DNA of 64,000 bases from Aureispira sp. CCB-E (GTDB lineage Bacteria; Bacteroidota; Bacteroidia; Chitinophagales; Saprospiraceae). A model generated the notes under the pieces. That model did not search any database. It had not been told where the DNA came from and saw only the letters and a program-made list of their open reading frames with translations. The stretch is taken from NCBI RefSeq assembly GCF_031326345.1, contig NZ_CP133671.1:4278001-4342000 (forward strand), in the 5' to 3' direction. Position numbers and translations under genes: made by a program. This document shows, piece after piece, positions 52,541 to 62,067 of the stretch; position 1 is the stretch's first letter; each line of letters starts with the position of its first letter.

Positions 52541-53056
52541 ATGAACACAATACATTTTTTCACTTTACTAAGCCTTTTTTACTTACTAATCTCTTGTCAG
52601 TCCGAGCCAGCAACAACATCACCTGACCAATCTATATCAAAGAGTGATAGTAATAATACTTATAATACGCTTCCTACTGCTTCTAAAGAAGTAACTACTC
52701 CAGAAGCCTTTGAAAATGTCCCCGCAGGAGTTTATCAAAACCTAAATGAAAAATTAGCTGCCTCTACTTCTAAAAAAACAGCTAAAGAGGTTGCTCAAAT
52801 GTATTATCCTGCTAAAATTTCGAATAAAACGAGCTTTGAAAAAATTGACATTCAAACTCAAAAAGAAGGAGCCCAAACCATTGTGACCATCACACACGAT
52901 AACCAAAGCGAACATACTAGTATTCAAGGGCATCGAATCGTGATGACCTTAGAAGAAAAAGGGGTTCACTGGCAAATTGTTTCTATTCAACAACAATTCA
53001 AATGTTGGATTAGAAAAGAAAATGGCGCTACTTGGAGTAATGATAAATGTTCTTAG
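52541..53056 (+). CDS. Small lipoprotein of unknown function
   Basis: The 171-residue protein has a lipoprotein signal ending LISC (Cys19) and a low-complexity Ser/Thr/Asn linker (about 20-60). A compact C-terminal domain (about 62-171) follows, with helix-rich ENLNEKLAAST-like character and strands IVTITHDNQ and HRIVMTLEEKGVHWQIVSIQQQFKCW. It resembles small NTF2-like domains in shape, but I do not recognise a family. A bidirectional terminator follows. Confidence 0.7.
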   Translation: MNTIHFFTLLSLFYLLISCQSEPATTSPDQSISKSDSNNTYNTLPTASKEVTTPEAFENVPAGVYQNLNEKLAASTSKKTAKEVAQMYYPAKISNKTSFEKIDIQTQKEGAQTIVTITHDNQSEHTSIQGHRIVMTLEEKGVHWQIVSIQQQFKCWIRKENGATWSNDKCS

Positions 53057-53071
53057 TTTTCCCTCAACAAG

Positions 53072-53107
53072 AAAAACTTCTACAATCGTATCGTAGAAGT
53101 TTTTTTA
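53072..53107. terminator. Bidirectional terminator between lipoprotein and SPFH genes
   Basis: Stem AAAAACTTCTAC/GTAGAAGTTTTT with a 9-nt loop and a T-tract on the plus strand. The flanking genes are convergent. Confidence 0.88.
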
Positions 53108-53146
53108 TTCATATAATTTCGTAGCACGTTAGCAACCTAAATTGTC

Positions 53147-53941
53147 CTAATTAAACCCTTTTAAAACAGAAGTATTGGCACCAAAAACATTATTATTGCC
53201 ATATTTGCTCACTCCTTTTTTGGCCCACTCCATCTCAATTTCTAATTTTTTCAACTCCAACATTTTAGGCGAAGATAAAATATCTTTTGTTTTAGCATCA
53301 TACAAGGCAGCATCGTATTTACCTTTTGCTTCTGCAATTCTTGCCTTTGCTAAATTTGTTTGTTCCAATTCTTTTTTAGCAGCTAGAGAGTTTCTACCTT
53401 CTTGAATAGCCGTCTCCTCAGCTACTTTTGCCAATGCCTTTGGAATATCCACATCTGTAATTTGTACTCTAGCAAACTCTACATAAAATTCTGGTAGCTC
53501 TTGGCTAATAATATCACGCAATGCCGACTCTGCTTCTTTGCGTTTTTTTAGGTTCAGTTCTGAAGCGGTATACTGTGGAACCACTTCTTTTCCTGAAGAT
53601 TTTAAGGTTTTTAAAATTTTGGTATCTATGTCTGTAATTTTGGTGTGAATTAAATTAACCTGATCTGGATTCAAATTATAATCCAAAGCTATCTCTACAC
53701 TAGTTTCCATGTTTCTTGAGTCGTTAAAAACGAATTTCTGAACCAGTGTCTTTTCCCTTACATCGTATTCTACACAAGAATTCCATAGCCAACTAATTCC
53801 CATATCCATCCCTTCTGGCAAAATCGTTTCCATATCTGTTTTACCTCCCCAATATACTTTCACGCCCTTATGTCCAGGTTGTACTGTTGTACAAGAGCTA
53901 ATAAAAAAAGCCGTTATTAATAATAAAAATAAGTGTTTCAT
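53147..53941 (-). CDS. SPFH/prohibitin-like lipoprotein
   Basis: The 264-residue protein has a lipoprotein signal (MKHLFLLLITAFFISSC, Cys17) and begins the SPFH fold at VQPGHKGVKVYWGGKTDM. It has an SPFH core (about 25-165: GISWLWNSCVEYDVREKT, FNDSRNMETSVEIALDYNLNP) and a helical coiled-coil tail (about 165-240: IQEGRNSLAAKKELEQTNLAKARIAEAKGKYDAA). Most SPFH proteins are held by a membrane helix; here a lipid anchor takes that role, so it should face the periplasm. It could form oligomeric membrane scaffolds. Confidence 0.83.
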   Translation of the reverse strand: MKHLFLLLITAFFISSCTTVQPGHKGVKVYWGGKTDMETILPEGMDMGISWLWNSCVEYDVREKTLVQKFVFNDSRNMETSVEIALDYNLNPDQVNLIHTKITDIDTKILKTLKSSGKEVVPQYTASELNLKKRKEAESALRDIISQELPEFYVEFARVQITDVDIPKALAKVAEETAIQEGRNSLAAKKELEQTNLAKARIAEAKGKYDAALYDAKTKDILSSPKMLELKKLEIEMEWAKKGVSKYGNNNVFGANTSVLKGFN

Positions 53942-54471
53942 CGTGTTTCTTTTTGTTGTGATTATTGAAGTTGTTAATAGTAGTTGACTAAATCGCTATT
54001 TTACGACTCTAGCGAACTATTTTGTATTGATATATAGAGTAAAAAAGGAGTCGTCGAATGGTTATAGATTATACATTGCAAAGTACTATGTTTTGTATAT
54101 CATCTCTAATATACTAAAAGTTCATCGCAATTCTACAAGTTGTATTTCTAAGGAGTTGTTCTGCTATTCAAACATTCCCCTTTTCAAAAAAATTCCCATT
54201 AAGGTATATAGTTTTAATTACTATCTTTTATAATAGTATTAATTTTACTAATAATAGTTTTAATATCTTTGATAAAGAAATAATGATTCCTTTACAACTT
54301 TTATACTTTGTAATGGTATTTTTATATTTTTTAGCCCACCTATCTTAAGTGAAAATATTTTGAACAATTCGGCTATTATTACTATTTATAATACTCCGTT
54401 GGAACCACACAATAACCAAGGATAACGTATCAAACAATAGTAAAAACGAATTTTTTATAAAAAAACAAAGC
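53942..54471. other. Gene-free 530-bp stretch
   Basis: A 68-codon plus-strand frame (54027-54233) has odd composition and no recognisable features, so I do not call it. A short inverted motif pair AATAGTAGTTGA / GCGAACTATT (about 53975-54017) resembles the ends of the MITE-like family, but the copy would be only about 43 bp and lacks flanking repeats. Confidence 0.4.
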
Positions 54472-55140
54472 ATGATTAGTAAGCATTCCCTCGATTTTCT
54501 TTCCCAATTACAAGAAAACAACAACCGACCTTGGTTTGAGGCACACAAAGAAGATTATTTAAAAACAAAAAGAGAAGTAGAGACTTTAGTTAAAAAAGTC
54601 GAAGCAAACCTTAATAAAGTTGATAATATTGAATTTTCCAAATTGTATAGAATTTACCGTGATGTCCGTTTTTCAAAAAACAAACTCCCTTACAAAGGTT
54701 ACCTTGGAGGATATTACAGGCGCTTTGGTAATGACCGCCGAGGAAGCTATACTTTTGACATTTGCCCCAATGGCAAATCTGTTGTAGGAGGCGGTTTTTT
54801 TGGTCCTAATGCTGATGATTTGTTACGCATTCGCAAAGAATTTGAAATGGACAGTTCCTATATTGAGAAGGTGACTCAAGATCCTACCTTTGTAAAATAC
54901 TTTGGAGAACTACAAGGAGTTTCTTTAAAAACTGCACCAAGAGGTTTCGACAAAAACCATCCGCATATCAAGTGGTTGAGAATGAAACAATTTTTGGCTT
55001 TTAGGAATTTTGCTGACGAAGAAGTTACCCGTAAAGATTTTGCAGATCAAATGACGGAAACATTTATAGCAATTCGCCCTTTCTTTGATTACATGACCGA
55101 TGTCTTGACAACAGATATGAATGGCGTTTCTATTTTGTAA
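54472..55140 (+). CDS. DUF2461 family protein
   Basis: The 222-residue protein has the family pattern LDFLSQLQENNNRPWFEAHKEDYLKTKREVETLV, then YRIYRDVRFSKNKLPYKGYLGGYYRRFG and GGGFFGPNADDLLRIRKEFEMD. It is a widespread cytoplasmic family of unknown function. It ends 18 bp before the GNAT gene, so the two are likely one operon. Confidence 0.92.
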   Translation: MISKHSLDFLSQLQENNNRPWFEAHKEDYLKTKREVETLVKKVEANLNKVDNIEFSKLYRIYRDVRFSKNKLPYKGYLGGYYRRFGNDRRGSYTFDICPNGKSVVGGGFFGPNADDLLRIRKEFEMDSSYIEKVTQDPTFVKYFGELQGVSLKTAPRGFDKNHPHIKWLRMKQFLAFRNFADEEVTRKDFADQMTETFIAIRPFFDYMTDVLTTDMNGVSIL

Positions 55141-55158
55141 AAAAAATAACTTTCTATT

Positions 55159-55722
55159 ATGAATACAAAAATTAATGCTGCTGTCTTTGAGCATTTTCCC
55201 ACCTTAGAAAGTAACCGTCTTTTATTTCGAGAATTTGAATTAAATGACTGCCAAGCAATGTTTGAGCTACGTTCTAATGTAGAAGTCATGCGCTACATGG
55301 ATAGTTATCCTTACCAAACCATCGAAGATGCAGAATTAAACATTCAGCAAAATAGAACCGCCTTTATAGAAAAAACAGCGCTTAATTGGAGTATCGTAGA
55401 AAAAAGCTCTAATACCTTTATCGGTTACTTTGGTTTTTGGCGACTTTTTTGGCAAAATTGTCGAGCCGAAATAGGCTATGCCTTGCACCCCGACTACTGG
55501 GGACAAGGATACATGGATGAAACCTTAAAAACGATGATAGCCTTTGCTTTCGAACAATTCGGGCTCCACAGTATTATGGCGAATGTCAACCCTAACAATA
55601 AAAGCTCTATCCGACTGTTAGAAAAAAATAAGTTTGTACAAGAAGCCTATTTTAAAGAAGATTATTTTTTTGATGGTCGGTTCATTGACAGCATGATCTT
55701 TTCTTTGCTTGAACCTTCCTAA
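55159..55722 (+). CDS. GNAT acetyltransferase, RimJ/RimL-like
   Basis: The 187-residue protein has LESNRLLFREFELNDCQAMFELRSN at the N-terminus and WSIVEKSSNTFIGYFGFWR. The CoA-binding motif is AEIGYALHPDYWGQGYMDETLKTMIAFAFEQFGLH, followed by NPNNKSSIRLLEKNKFVQEA. It should transfer acetyl from acetyl-CoA to an amine, for example a ribosomal protein N-terminus; the substrate is not readable. It shares an operon with the DUF2461 gene and ends at a bidirectional terminator. Confidence 0.92.
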   Translation: MNTKINAAVFEHFPTLESNRLLFREFELNDCQAMFELRSNVEVMRYMDSYPYQTIEDAELNIQQNRTAFIEKTALNWSIVEKSSNTFIGYFGFWRLFWQNCRAEIGYALHPDYWGQGYMDETLKTMIAFAFEQFGLHSIMANVNPNNKSSIRLLEKNKFVQEAYFKEDYFFDGRFIDSMIFSLLEPS

Positions 55723-55726
55723 TAAA

Positions 55727-55770
55727 AAAAGCCTTGAAATGGATTTTGTAGAATCTTTTTCAAGGCTTTT
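55727..55770. terminator. Bidirectional terminator between GNAT and the 1686-residue gene
   Basis: Stem AAAAGCCTTGAAA/TTTCAAGGCTTTT (55727-55739 with 55758-55770) followed by TTTTAATTTT on the plus strand. Both flanking genes converge on it. Confidence 0.85.
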
Positions 55771-55798
55771 AATTTTAAAAGGTTATGCTATTATGCAT

Positions 55799-58700
55799 CT
55801 AGTTATGCGCGGCGCTAGCCTTATTTTTAAAGCTAGAATATTCTCCTGGAGAACCAATCACCAATTCGATCCAATTGCCATTTTCTGTTCTAACACGGCG
55901 ATCTTTACTTTTTAGAGATGAAATAGCATTGTTATAATCAGGATTAGACGATACGGTTTTCAAAAATCCATTTTGATACGAGAAATAATACCAATCACCA
56001 TTCGGCGAAACAATATAAAATGTCATGGCATCTCCACGTGCTGGATCGTTCAAAATTTCCATGTGCCCCTTTACGACTTGCCCCACGTGCTTTCCTCCTA
56101 TCGAAGCCAACTGTAGACGACGTCCCTTGGTAATAAAAGACTGTGTTTTGGGACTCCACAATAATTTGTTGTTTACAAAAAAGAAGGTATGAGAAAAATC
56201 ATTCGGCAATTGCAAACGCTCATCATCTTTTACCTTTTTCCACATTTTATCGAACTTCTTATCGTCTGTAATGTAATTTTTCATGTGCTGATGCAATTTT
56301 TCATTTTTGATACTTGCATACAACAACTTATCAATCAACTCATCATTACTTTGCAAATCATTGACAATAACATCTCGCAAAGTTTGTGGCAAATAGAAAT
56401 CTAAATTGGTAGATGTTTCAAATAAGTAATCTGATTTGGCATTTAGGAAGAACGTAAAATCCCCAACAATATCTACTAAGAAATCAGGAGCCGTAGCAGA
56501 TTTAAACCCTTTGTCAAAATCAAAGCGCCCAGAAGCGGTAACTTTTGCATTTTTTTCAGAAACCGTAAACAACTTTCCTGCTTCTGCATCTCCCAACACT
56601 CTAGCAGAATCTCCGAAGATATACATGTTCTCTTCATCATCAAATTTCAACACTCCCGTTGCTGAGAAAATGCTTCTATCTGAGGGGGTTTGCTTAGGAG
56701 ATAGAATAGCAGGATATAAATCCATTGTATCCAAATTTAAATACAATCCAACATGCAAGAAATCCCCTGCTGGATTTTTAGGATTATCATATTCAATGGA
56801 CACATCTCGTTTATCAATTTTAGACTCAATGCCAAACCATTCTTGAGTAGGAATAACAGAAGAAGATATCTTTGCATATCCTTTAAAGGTCAACAGTTCT
56901 GATTTTGAATTCAACGAAACCTCTCCTTTAAATTTTGTACGTTTGTCCAAATGAAAATCTGCTGTATCTGCAACCATACCACTACCTACGGTTACAAATT
57001 GCCCTGCGGATTCTTGTGCAGAAGTTACGTTATCAAACTTAATTTCTTGCTCCTTATTTTCTACATTAAACTCCAAATAACCAGAAGCTTTGAATTCATT
57101 TCTACTCAACACATTGATAGATGCTCTTTGAATAACATGGTTTTGATTTAAGGTATCTGCTATGATTTTAGAATCCTCTAAAGTTCTCATATGAGAAGCT
57201 TCTTCAATTTCCACGTGCTTGTCTTTTGGATAAATAAAAGCATCTGCAACACGGATATGTTCAACCCCATCAATTTTTAACAATCCTGTATTCAAATCAT
57301 AATCTGCTTTTTCTCCCAAGAACACCAACGAATCCTGTGATTGTTCCGTCGCCAAGAAAAAGCCTGTTTTTCCTTCTTGTGCATCCATAAAAATATGATC
57401 CGTTGCCATATCCCAATGGAATTGATCCAATGATGTTTGATAACTATTATAAGGCAAATCTGTTGCTAAGTCAGATTCTTGAGAAATAAAATCTCCTGTT
57501 TGCTTTTCAAAATCGATAATAGCGTCTACATTTTCATTTTCAAAAGCAAATTTCTGAACGCCTTGAGATTTGATAATAACTGCTGCCGATGGAGAAGCAA
57601 TCGATTGTTTGCCAAATTTAAAGTCTCCTCCAGGATTAGATTCCAAGGTAGCCCCATACCAATCAAATGTTCCTCTTCCTAACAAACCATCGGGTGTCAA
57701 TGTCAAAGAGCCTTCTAAATTAAAATCTGTCGAATCAAAGAACTGAAATGGCACTCCTTCCACAATCGCCGATTCAATGTACATACTATCGCTATAAGGT
57801 GCCCAATCAATTTGAACTTGCTCTCCTTTTACATTAGGAAATTCTACTCCATCACGAACAGATCCTGCTAAATTAAAACTATCTACATCCTCTGCACGGA
57901 ATTGCTCTGGCAAAAACTCAATATACTCTGACTCTACAGTGGCTCCCAAATAATCCAATCGACCATTACCAATCAAACCTTCATTACTCACACCTACAGA
58001 GCCTTTAAAAGTTCCCTTTCCTCTCTTATCGTCTCTAATATAGATTGGATTCGGGTCGTTCCCTCTAGTTTCTGTTTCAAAACCAAGTGATAAATCGTGG
58101 TACATCACTGTTAAGTTTTGATTAATTGGCTCAAAGATATCGGCTGCATATAATTTCCCTTCAAAATTCAATTGCTCTGGTTTCAGTTCATCCATACCAT
58201 CCAACATAAAAGGCTCCAATTCGTAATAAAAAGTCTCCCTAGGATAGGTTCCTTCTCCCTGTCTATTTCGCTTATCGTAATAGACCCTCGATTTACTGGT
58301 AGATTCAAAAGATGGATAAATAGGATCACTTTTCATCCTTCCCGACTTATTACTTGGAACATCGATCAACATCAAACCACTACCTCCTTCTATCACACTA
58401 TTAATTGGTTCTTTTTCTTTGGTAGGCAGTTCTGTTAGGTCTTCAACTGCTCGTTCTGCTTTCGGGCGACCAGCCATGTAGCCAGCTTCTTCACCATGAC
58501 GGGCACGTTTATAGATAAACAAATCCAAATAACTAATAGAATCCATTTCGACATGGAAAATATCGTAAATAAAATGGAAATCAGTTCCTGTAAAGTTACA
58601 AGCACCTCCTGACATAACACCGTTAAAATCCATGTTACGCCCCTTCAACATTTTGACCTCTCCGTTAAAAGGTCTTGCAATTACCTGCTGAGAATCACTC

Positions 58701-60859
58701 AATATAAACTCTTGTACTCCAAAAGTTTGAATCTCGCCCTTTTTCATATCAAATACGGCATTGGCAGGTTTTTTATTATTTCTAGAAGGTACTGACTTAA
58801 TTCTAATCTTATCAAAATCGTGGTCTTTTTTCTTTGTATTCACCGAAGCTACATAGTGGAATAACTTATCACGAAGTGTGATTGTTCCTTTATCTTTGTT
58901 ATAAAGAATAAAACCATCTTTTACCATTTCCAAAAACAATGGCAACGTATTGCTTAGATTAAACGAAGGATCTGGCACCACAGACATTAAGTCATAAACA
59001 TCAATTGCTCCAAACTTGTAGCGCAGGGGGAATCCTTTCATAAAATCTCGATAATCTTGATCTCGCTTGATAATTTTAAAGGCAGGGTTTTTAGCGGCCC
59101 GTTCAACCTCCTCAGAAGTCAAAATGGTGATTTTTTCCATCCGTTTATCCAACAACGCAGCCAACTCATTTGCTGAAACCACCCTAGGATCTGTTTCTGC
59201 AAACTCATCATCAAAACTTTCTTCGTTTTCTGGATCACTATCATCCTCTTTTGGAGGCCACTCCCCAATTAACTCCAAAAAAGCGGTATCGATTTCTTCT
59301 TCGCCCTCTTCTTCTCTATTAAAAAATGGTTTGCCATTCTCATCACAAAGATCAGGCTGTTGCCTACAATATTCCTCATCCGACATAGGACCTTCTTGCT
59401 CCCAAGGGTTTGTACCTGGACGGACGGCTCCTAACATTTCTTGTGACTCTTTTAGTTTGTTAGAATAAACCGCAAACTTAATCAAAGGATTGATAGAGAT
59501 AATATTTTGATATTTTTCAAAAAGCAACTGATCAAAATGATTTTCAGAGGCCATTTCCATATCTTGATTATTATCTCCCATTACCAATTCATCGGTATCA
59601 ATAAACCAAGAAATGGACGTTACTTTCATATCCATTTCTTGCAACGAATTTGAAAAAGGCACTCTTGAAATTCGAGAATCACTTCTAGTCAAATCCAATT
59701 TTCGATTTGTAATACTATACAAGAAATTAATACTAGGGTGATAAATCGAATCTATCGTTCCATCGTCATGATTGATATACAGCGTCACTTTTGCATCTTG
59801 TGAGACAACTTTTTCTCCCTTTAAAATATCAAAACCTCCAGACTCCGCTTTAATCAACGTTTTTCCGCTTTTGTCAGTGATATATACAGTAGAAAGTCCT
59901 TTGCTGTCTCCATATCCTTTTACAGAAGCCCCTGTCATCACAAAACCTCCTCGATAAGACACCCCTTCTCCAATATCATCCATTTGAATATCTCGTGAGT
60001 TCGATTCAAAGTAAGGGTATCGCAGATTCGCAGCACTTCGACGAACCGCTCTATCTTTTAAAATACCATCGATAGGTTGTTTAAACACTGAGTTATAATA
60101 CAAAACGGCATTTTGAGCAGCATAAGAAGTTCTTCTAGTTTCAATGGTGTACGTTTTTAAAAGAGCATAAGCATCTTTTGCCCCCTCAGCAGTCCAATCC
60201 ACTTGACCTTTCACTCCTTTCCATTTTTGTTCCAAAGGATAATAAACCCCTTTTGCATCTTTGATGGTCAATGAGTCTTTCTTATTAAAACAATACAAAG
60301 TTGTGTTGTCGTATTTAATGGACAAAATACCATCTACGTATTTCATATCAAACACCCTTGATTCAGAACGCCATTTGTGGCTACCTTTTGAAATATCATA
60401 AAGGTTTCCTGTTTTCCAAAAACTACGACTAAATTTTAAGTAATTTTCAAATTCTAGGGTTTTACCCTCTGCTTGCCCAGCTAAAATTTCTTTGGAAATT
60501 TTAATCCATTTGTTGAAATGCTGCGAAGCCAAACCAGGATCATCCGCAAAAGTGTGAATAATATCTAAGACATGTCGAAAGAAATTGTAACGTTTCATTT
60601 TTCGAGCAATCATTTGGTTTCCCAAATCTGCTAGTCCAGCATACAACTCAGGCGTCCACTTTCCTGCCTTTTGTTTCTGCTTCATTTCTTTCATTATTTC
60701 CTCACATTCTGCCCTCTTAGTTGCCAGCATTATTTCCTCCATATACTTATAACAAGCATCAGGAGTCGTTGGAATTTCATCTACCTCATCTTGTCCCCAA
60801 GAAAAAGAGGTTCCAACAAAGAGAAAAACACTGAGTAAAGTAAATTTTAATCCATTCAT
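55799..60859 (-). CDS. Very large secreted protein of unknown function (1686 residues)
   Basis: It begins with a signal peptide (MNGLKFTLLSVFLFVGTSFSWG). Residues about 30-180 are helical. A long beta-rich region follows with repeated short motifs, for example GNGRLDYLGATVESEYIEF and GRGTFDWYGATLESNPGGDF, separated by about 110 residues. A very acidic patch (about 510-560, EEEGEEEIDTAF) and a helical block that may be a winged helix (about 580-680) lie between. No enzyme motif and no T9SS sorting domain are visible. The pattern of laminated strands recalls OstA/LptA-like or AsmA-like folds, but this is only a guess. It is single-gene and preceded by a decayed repeat element. Confidence 0.75.
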   Translation of the reverse strand: MNGLKFTLLSVFLFVGTSFSWGQDEVDEIPTTPDACYKYMEEIMLATKRAECEEIMKEMKQKQKAGKWTPELYAGLADLGNQMIARKMKRYNFFRHVLDIIHTFADDPGLASQHFNKWIKISKEILAGQAEGKTLEFENYLKFSRSFWKTGNLYDISKGSHKWRSESRVFDMKYVDGILSIKYDNTTLYCFNKKDSLTIKDAKGVYYPLEQKWKGVKGQVDWTAEGAKDAYALLKTYTIETRRTSYAAQNAVLYYNSVFKQPIDGILKDRAVRRSAANLRYPYFESNSRDIQMDDIGEGVSYRGGFVMTGASVKGYGDSKGLSTVYITDKSGKTLIKAESGGFDILKGEKVVSQDAKVTLYINHDDGTIDSIYHPSINFLYSITNRKLDLTRSDSRISRVPFSNSLQEMDMKVTSISWFIDTDELVMGDNNQDMEMASENHFDQLLFEKYQNIISINPLIKFAVYSNKLKESQEMLGAVRPGTNPWEQEGPMSDEEYCRQQPDLCDENGKPFFNREEEGEEEIDTAFLELIGEWPPKEDDSDPENEESFDDEFAETDPRVVSANELAALLDKRMEKITILTSEEVERAAKNPAFKIIKRDQDYRDFMKGFPLRYKFGAIDVYDLMSVVPDPSFNLSNTLPLFLEMVKDGFILYNKDKGTITLRDKLFHYVASVNTKKKDHDFDKIRIKSVPSRNNKKPANAVFDMKKGEIQTFGVQEFILSDSQQVIARPFNGEVKMLKGRNMDFNGVMSGGACNFTGTDFHFIYDIFHVEMDSISYLDLFIYKRARHGEEAGYMAGRPKAERAVEDLTELPTKEKEPINSVIEGGSGLMLIDVPSNKSGRMKSDPIYPSFESTSKSRVYYDKRNRQGEGTYPRETFYYELEPFMLDGMDELKPEQLNFEGKLYAADIFEPINQNLTVMYHDLSLGFETETRGNDPNPIYIRDDKRGKGTFKGSVGVSNEGLIGNGRLDYLGATVESEYIEFLPEQFRAEDVDSFNLAGSVRDGVEFPNVKGEQVQIDWAPYSDSMYIESAIVEGVPFQFFDSTDFNLEGSLTLTPDGLLGRGTFDWYGATLESNPGGDFKFGKQSIASPSAAVIIKSQGVQKFAFENENVDAIIDFEKQTGDFISQESDLATDLPYNSYQTSLDQFHWDMATDHIFMDAQEGKTGFFLATEQSQDSLVFLGEKADYDLNTGLLKIDGVEHIRVADAFIYPKDKHVEIEEASHMRTLEDSKIIADTLNQNHVIQRASINVLSRNEFKASGYLEFNVENKEQEIKFDNVTSAQESAGQFVTVGSGMVADTADFHLDKRTKFKGEVSLNSKSELLTFKGYAKISSSVIPTQEWFGIESKIDKRDVSIEYDNPKNPAGDFLHVGLYLNLDTMDLYPAILSPKQTPSDRSIFSATGVLKFDDEENMYIFGDSARVLGDAEAGKLFTVSEKNAKVTASGRFDFDKGFKSATAPDFLVDIVGDFTFFLNAKSDYLFETSTNLDFYLPQTLRDVIVNDLQSNDELIDKLLYASIKNEKLHQHMKNYITDDKKFDKMWKKVKDDERLQLPNDFSHTFFFVNNKLLWSPKTQSFITKGRRLQLASIGGKHVGQVVKGHMEILNDPARGDAMTFYIVSPNGDWYYFSYQNGFLKTVSSNPDYNNAISSLKSKDRRVRTENGNWIELVIGSPGEYSSFKNKASAAHN

Positions 60860-60894
60860 AGTTATAGATTATTATTTGATCTATCGTATATATT

Positions 60895-60985
60895 TTATAG
60901 TTCATTGCTATACAATCGTTCGCCAAACTAAACTAGTAGGAGCTGTTCATAAAATATCATACAGTAGTAGTAGAACGAACTACTA
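60895..60985. repeat. Decayed MITE-like element upstream of the 1686-residue gene
   Basis: TATAGTTCATTG (about 60897-60908) and GAACGAACTACTA (60973-60985) resemble the two inverted ends of the elements at 22345, 31121 and 47755. The unit is shorter (about 91 bp) and no flanking direct repeat is visible, so the match is weaker. It lies 36 bp upstream of the start codon of the large gene. Confidence 0.4.
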
Positions 60986-61104
60986 ATCTGATGAACCGTA
61001 AAACAAAACTCTTTAACTTTAGTCTAAAATCATTGTATAAGGTTATTTGTCGTCATGCTTTTATAAAAATAAGGACTTTTAGCAAGTTATTTTAAGCATT
61101 AACA

Positions 61105-61929
61105 TTATGACAACATTAAGCAGCGCCATTGTTCTCTTTCTAATTTGCGAACTAACTTTAATCCATGTTTGGCGGCAGCCTCCAAAACTAAGGCAACATC
61201 TGCTTCCAAAAAACCAGAAGTCAACAGATGTCCTCCTTCCTTTAAACGACTTACCATTTCATCCATTGTGTTTAAAATCACATTTCTATTGATATTCGCT
61301 AGAATCACATCGTATTTTTTGAGTGGTGCTGCATCAATTTCTCCACAATAGACATTGATCTGATCGGTGCAAGCATTGATCTCAACATTCTCTACGGTAT
61401 TTTCATATGCCCAAGAATCAATATCAATAGCATCCGATTCCTTAGCACCTAATTTTTGAGCTAAAATAGCCAAAACACCTGTTCCACAACCGTAATCAAA
61501 CACCATACAATCTTCAAACTTCAAATCTTGCATTTGTTTCATCATCATATAAGTTGTAGCATGGTGTCCTGTTCCAAAAGACATTTTAGGTGTTACAATA
61601 ATTTCATGTTCTACCGTCTCAATCGGTTCATGAAAAGTAGCTCTAACAGCACAAAAATCGTCTACTAAAACAGGTTCATAATCCGACTCCCACTTTGCAT
61701 TCCAATTTTGATCTTCCAAAATCGTTCGACTAATAGTTAAGTTATATTTTGCAGTCAAAGCATTCAAATCCGCTTCTAGTTCCTTGCTACAAGCTGCTTC
61801 CTCAATATACGCCACTAAGTTTTCGTCTTCCTCACTAAACCCATTGAAATCATAATCTGCTAAGCGTGCTACCAAAATATCATTGATACTTACATCCTCT
61901 GTTTCTATTGTCAATTTCAAATAATTCAT
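61105..61929 (-). CDS. prmA: Ribosomal protein L11 methyltransferase
   Basis: The 274-residue protein has an N-terminal recognition domain (about 1-105) and the PrmA SAM region: KMSFGTGHHATTYMMMKQM, VFDYGCGTGVLAILAQKLGA, DIDSWAYENTVENVEIN and DVILANINRNVIL. PrmA trimethylates lysines and the N-terminus of ribosomal protein L11. It is a little shorter than the E. coli enzyme, as in other Bacteroidota. It stands alone. Confidence 0.93.
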   Translation of the reverse strand: MNYLKLTIETEDVSINDILVARLADYDFNGFSEEDENLVAYIEEAACSKELEADLNALTAKYNLTISRTILEDQNWNAKWESDYEPVLVDDFCAVRATFHEPIETVEHEIIVTPKMSFGTGHHATTYMMMKQMQDLKFEDCMVFDYGCGTGVLAILAQKLGAKESDAIDIDSWAYENTVENVEINACTDQINVYCGEIDAAPLKKYDVILANINRNVILNTMDEMVSRLKEGGHLLTSGFLEADVALVLEAAAKHGLKLVRKLEREQWRCLMLS

Positions 61930-62067
61930 TGTCTACGTTTCTATACTGTTTTTTTATAGTTAGTAATCAGCAAAAAGAGTTTATTTTAAATAATTCTTGC
62001 TTCTTGTTATAATAATATTAGAACTTTTACGTTGTGGGATTGATTTGCTTTCCATTCTGTCAAAATA

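Noticed and set aside
53975-54017. AATAGTAGTTGA ... GCGAACTATT pair as a further MITE-like copy
   Set aside because: Only about 43 bp, imperfect ends and no flanking duplication; chance similarity cannot be excluded.
54027-54233. 68-codon frame on the plus strand
   Set aside because: Composition looks like random AT-rich sequence and no motif or neighbour supports it.
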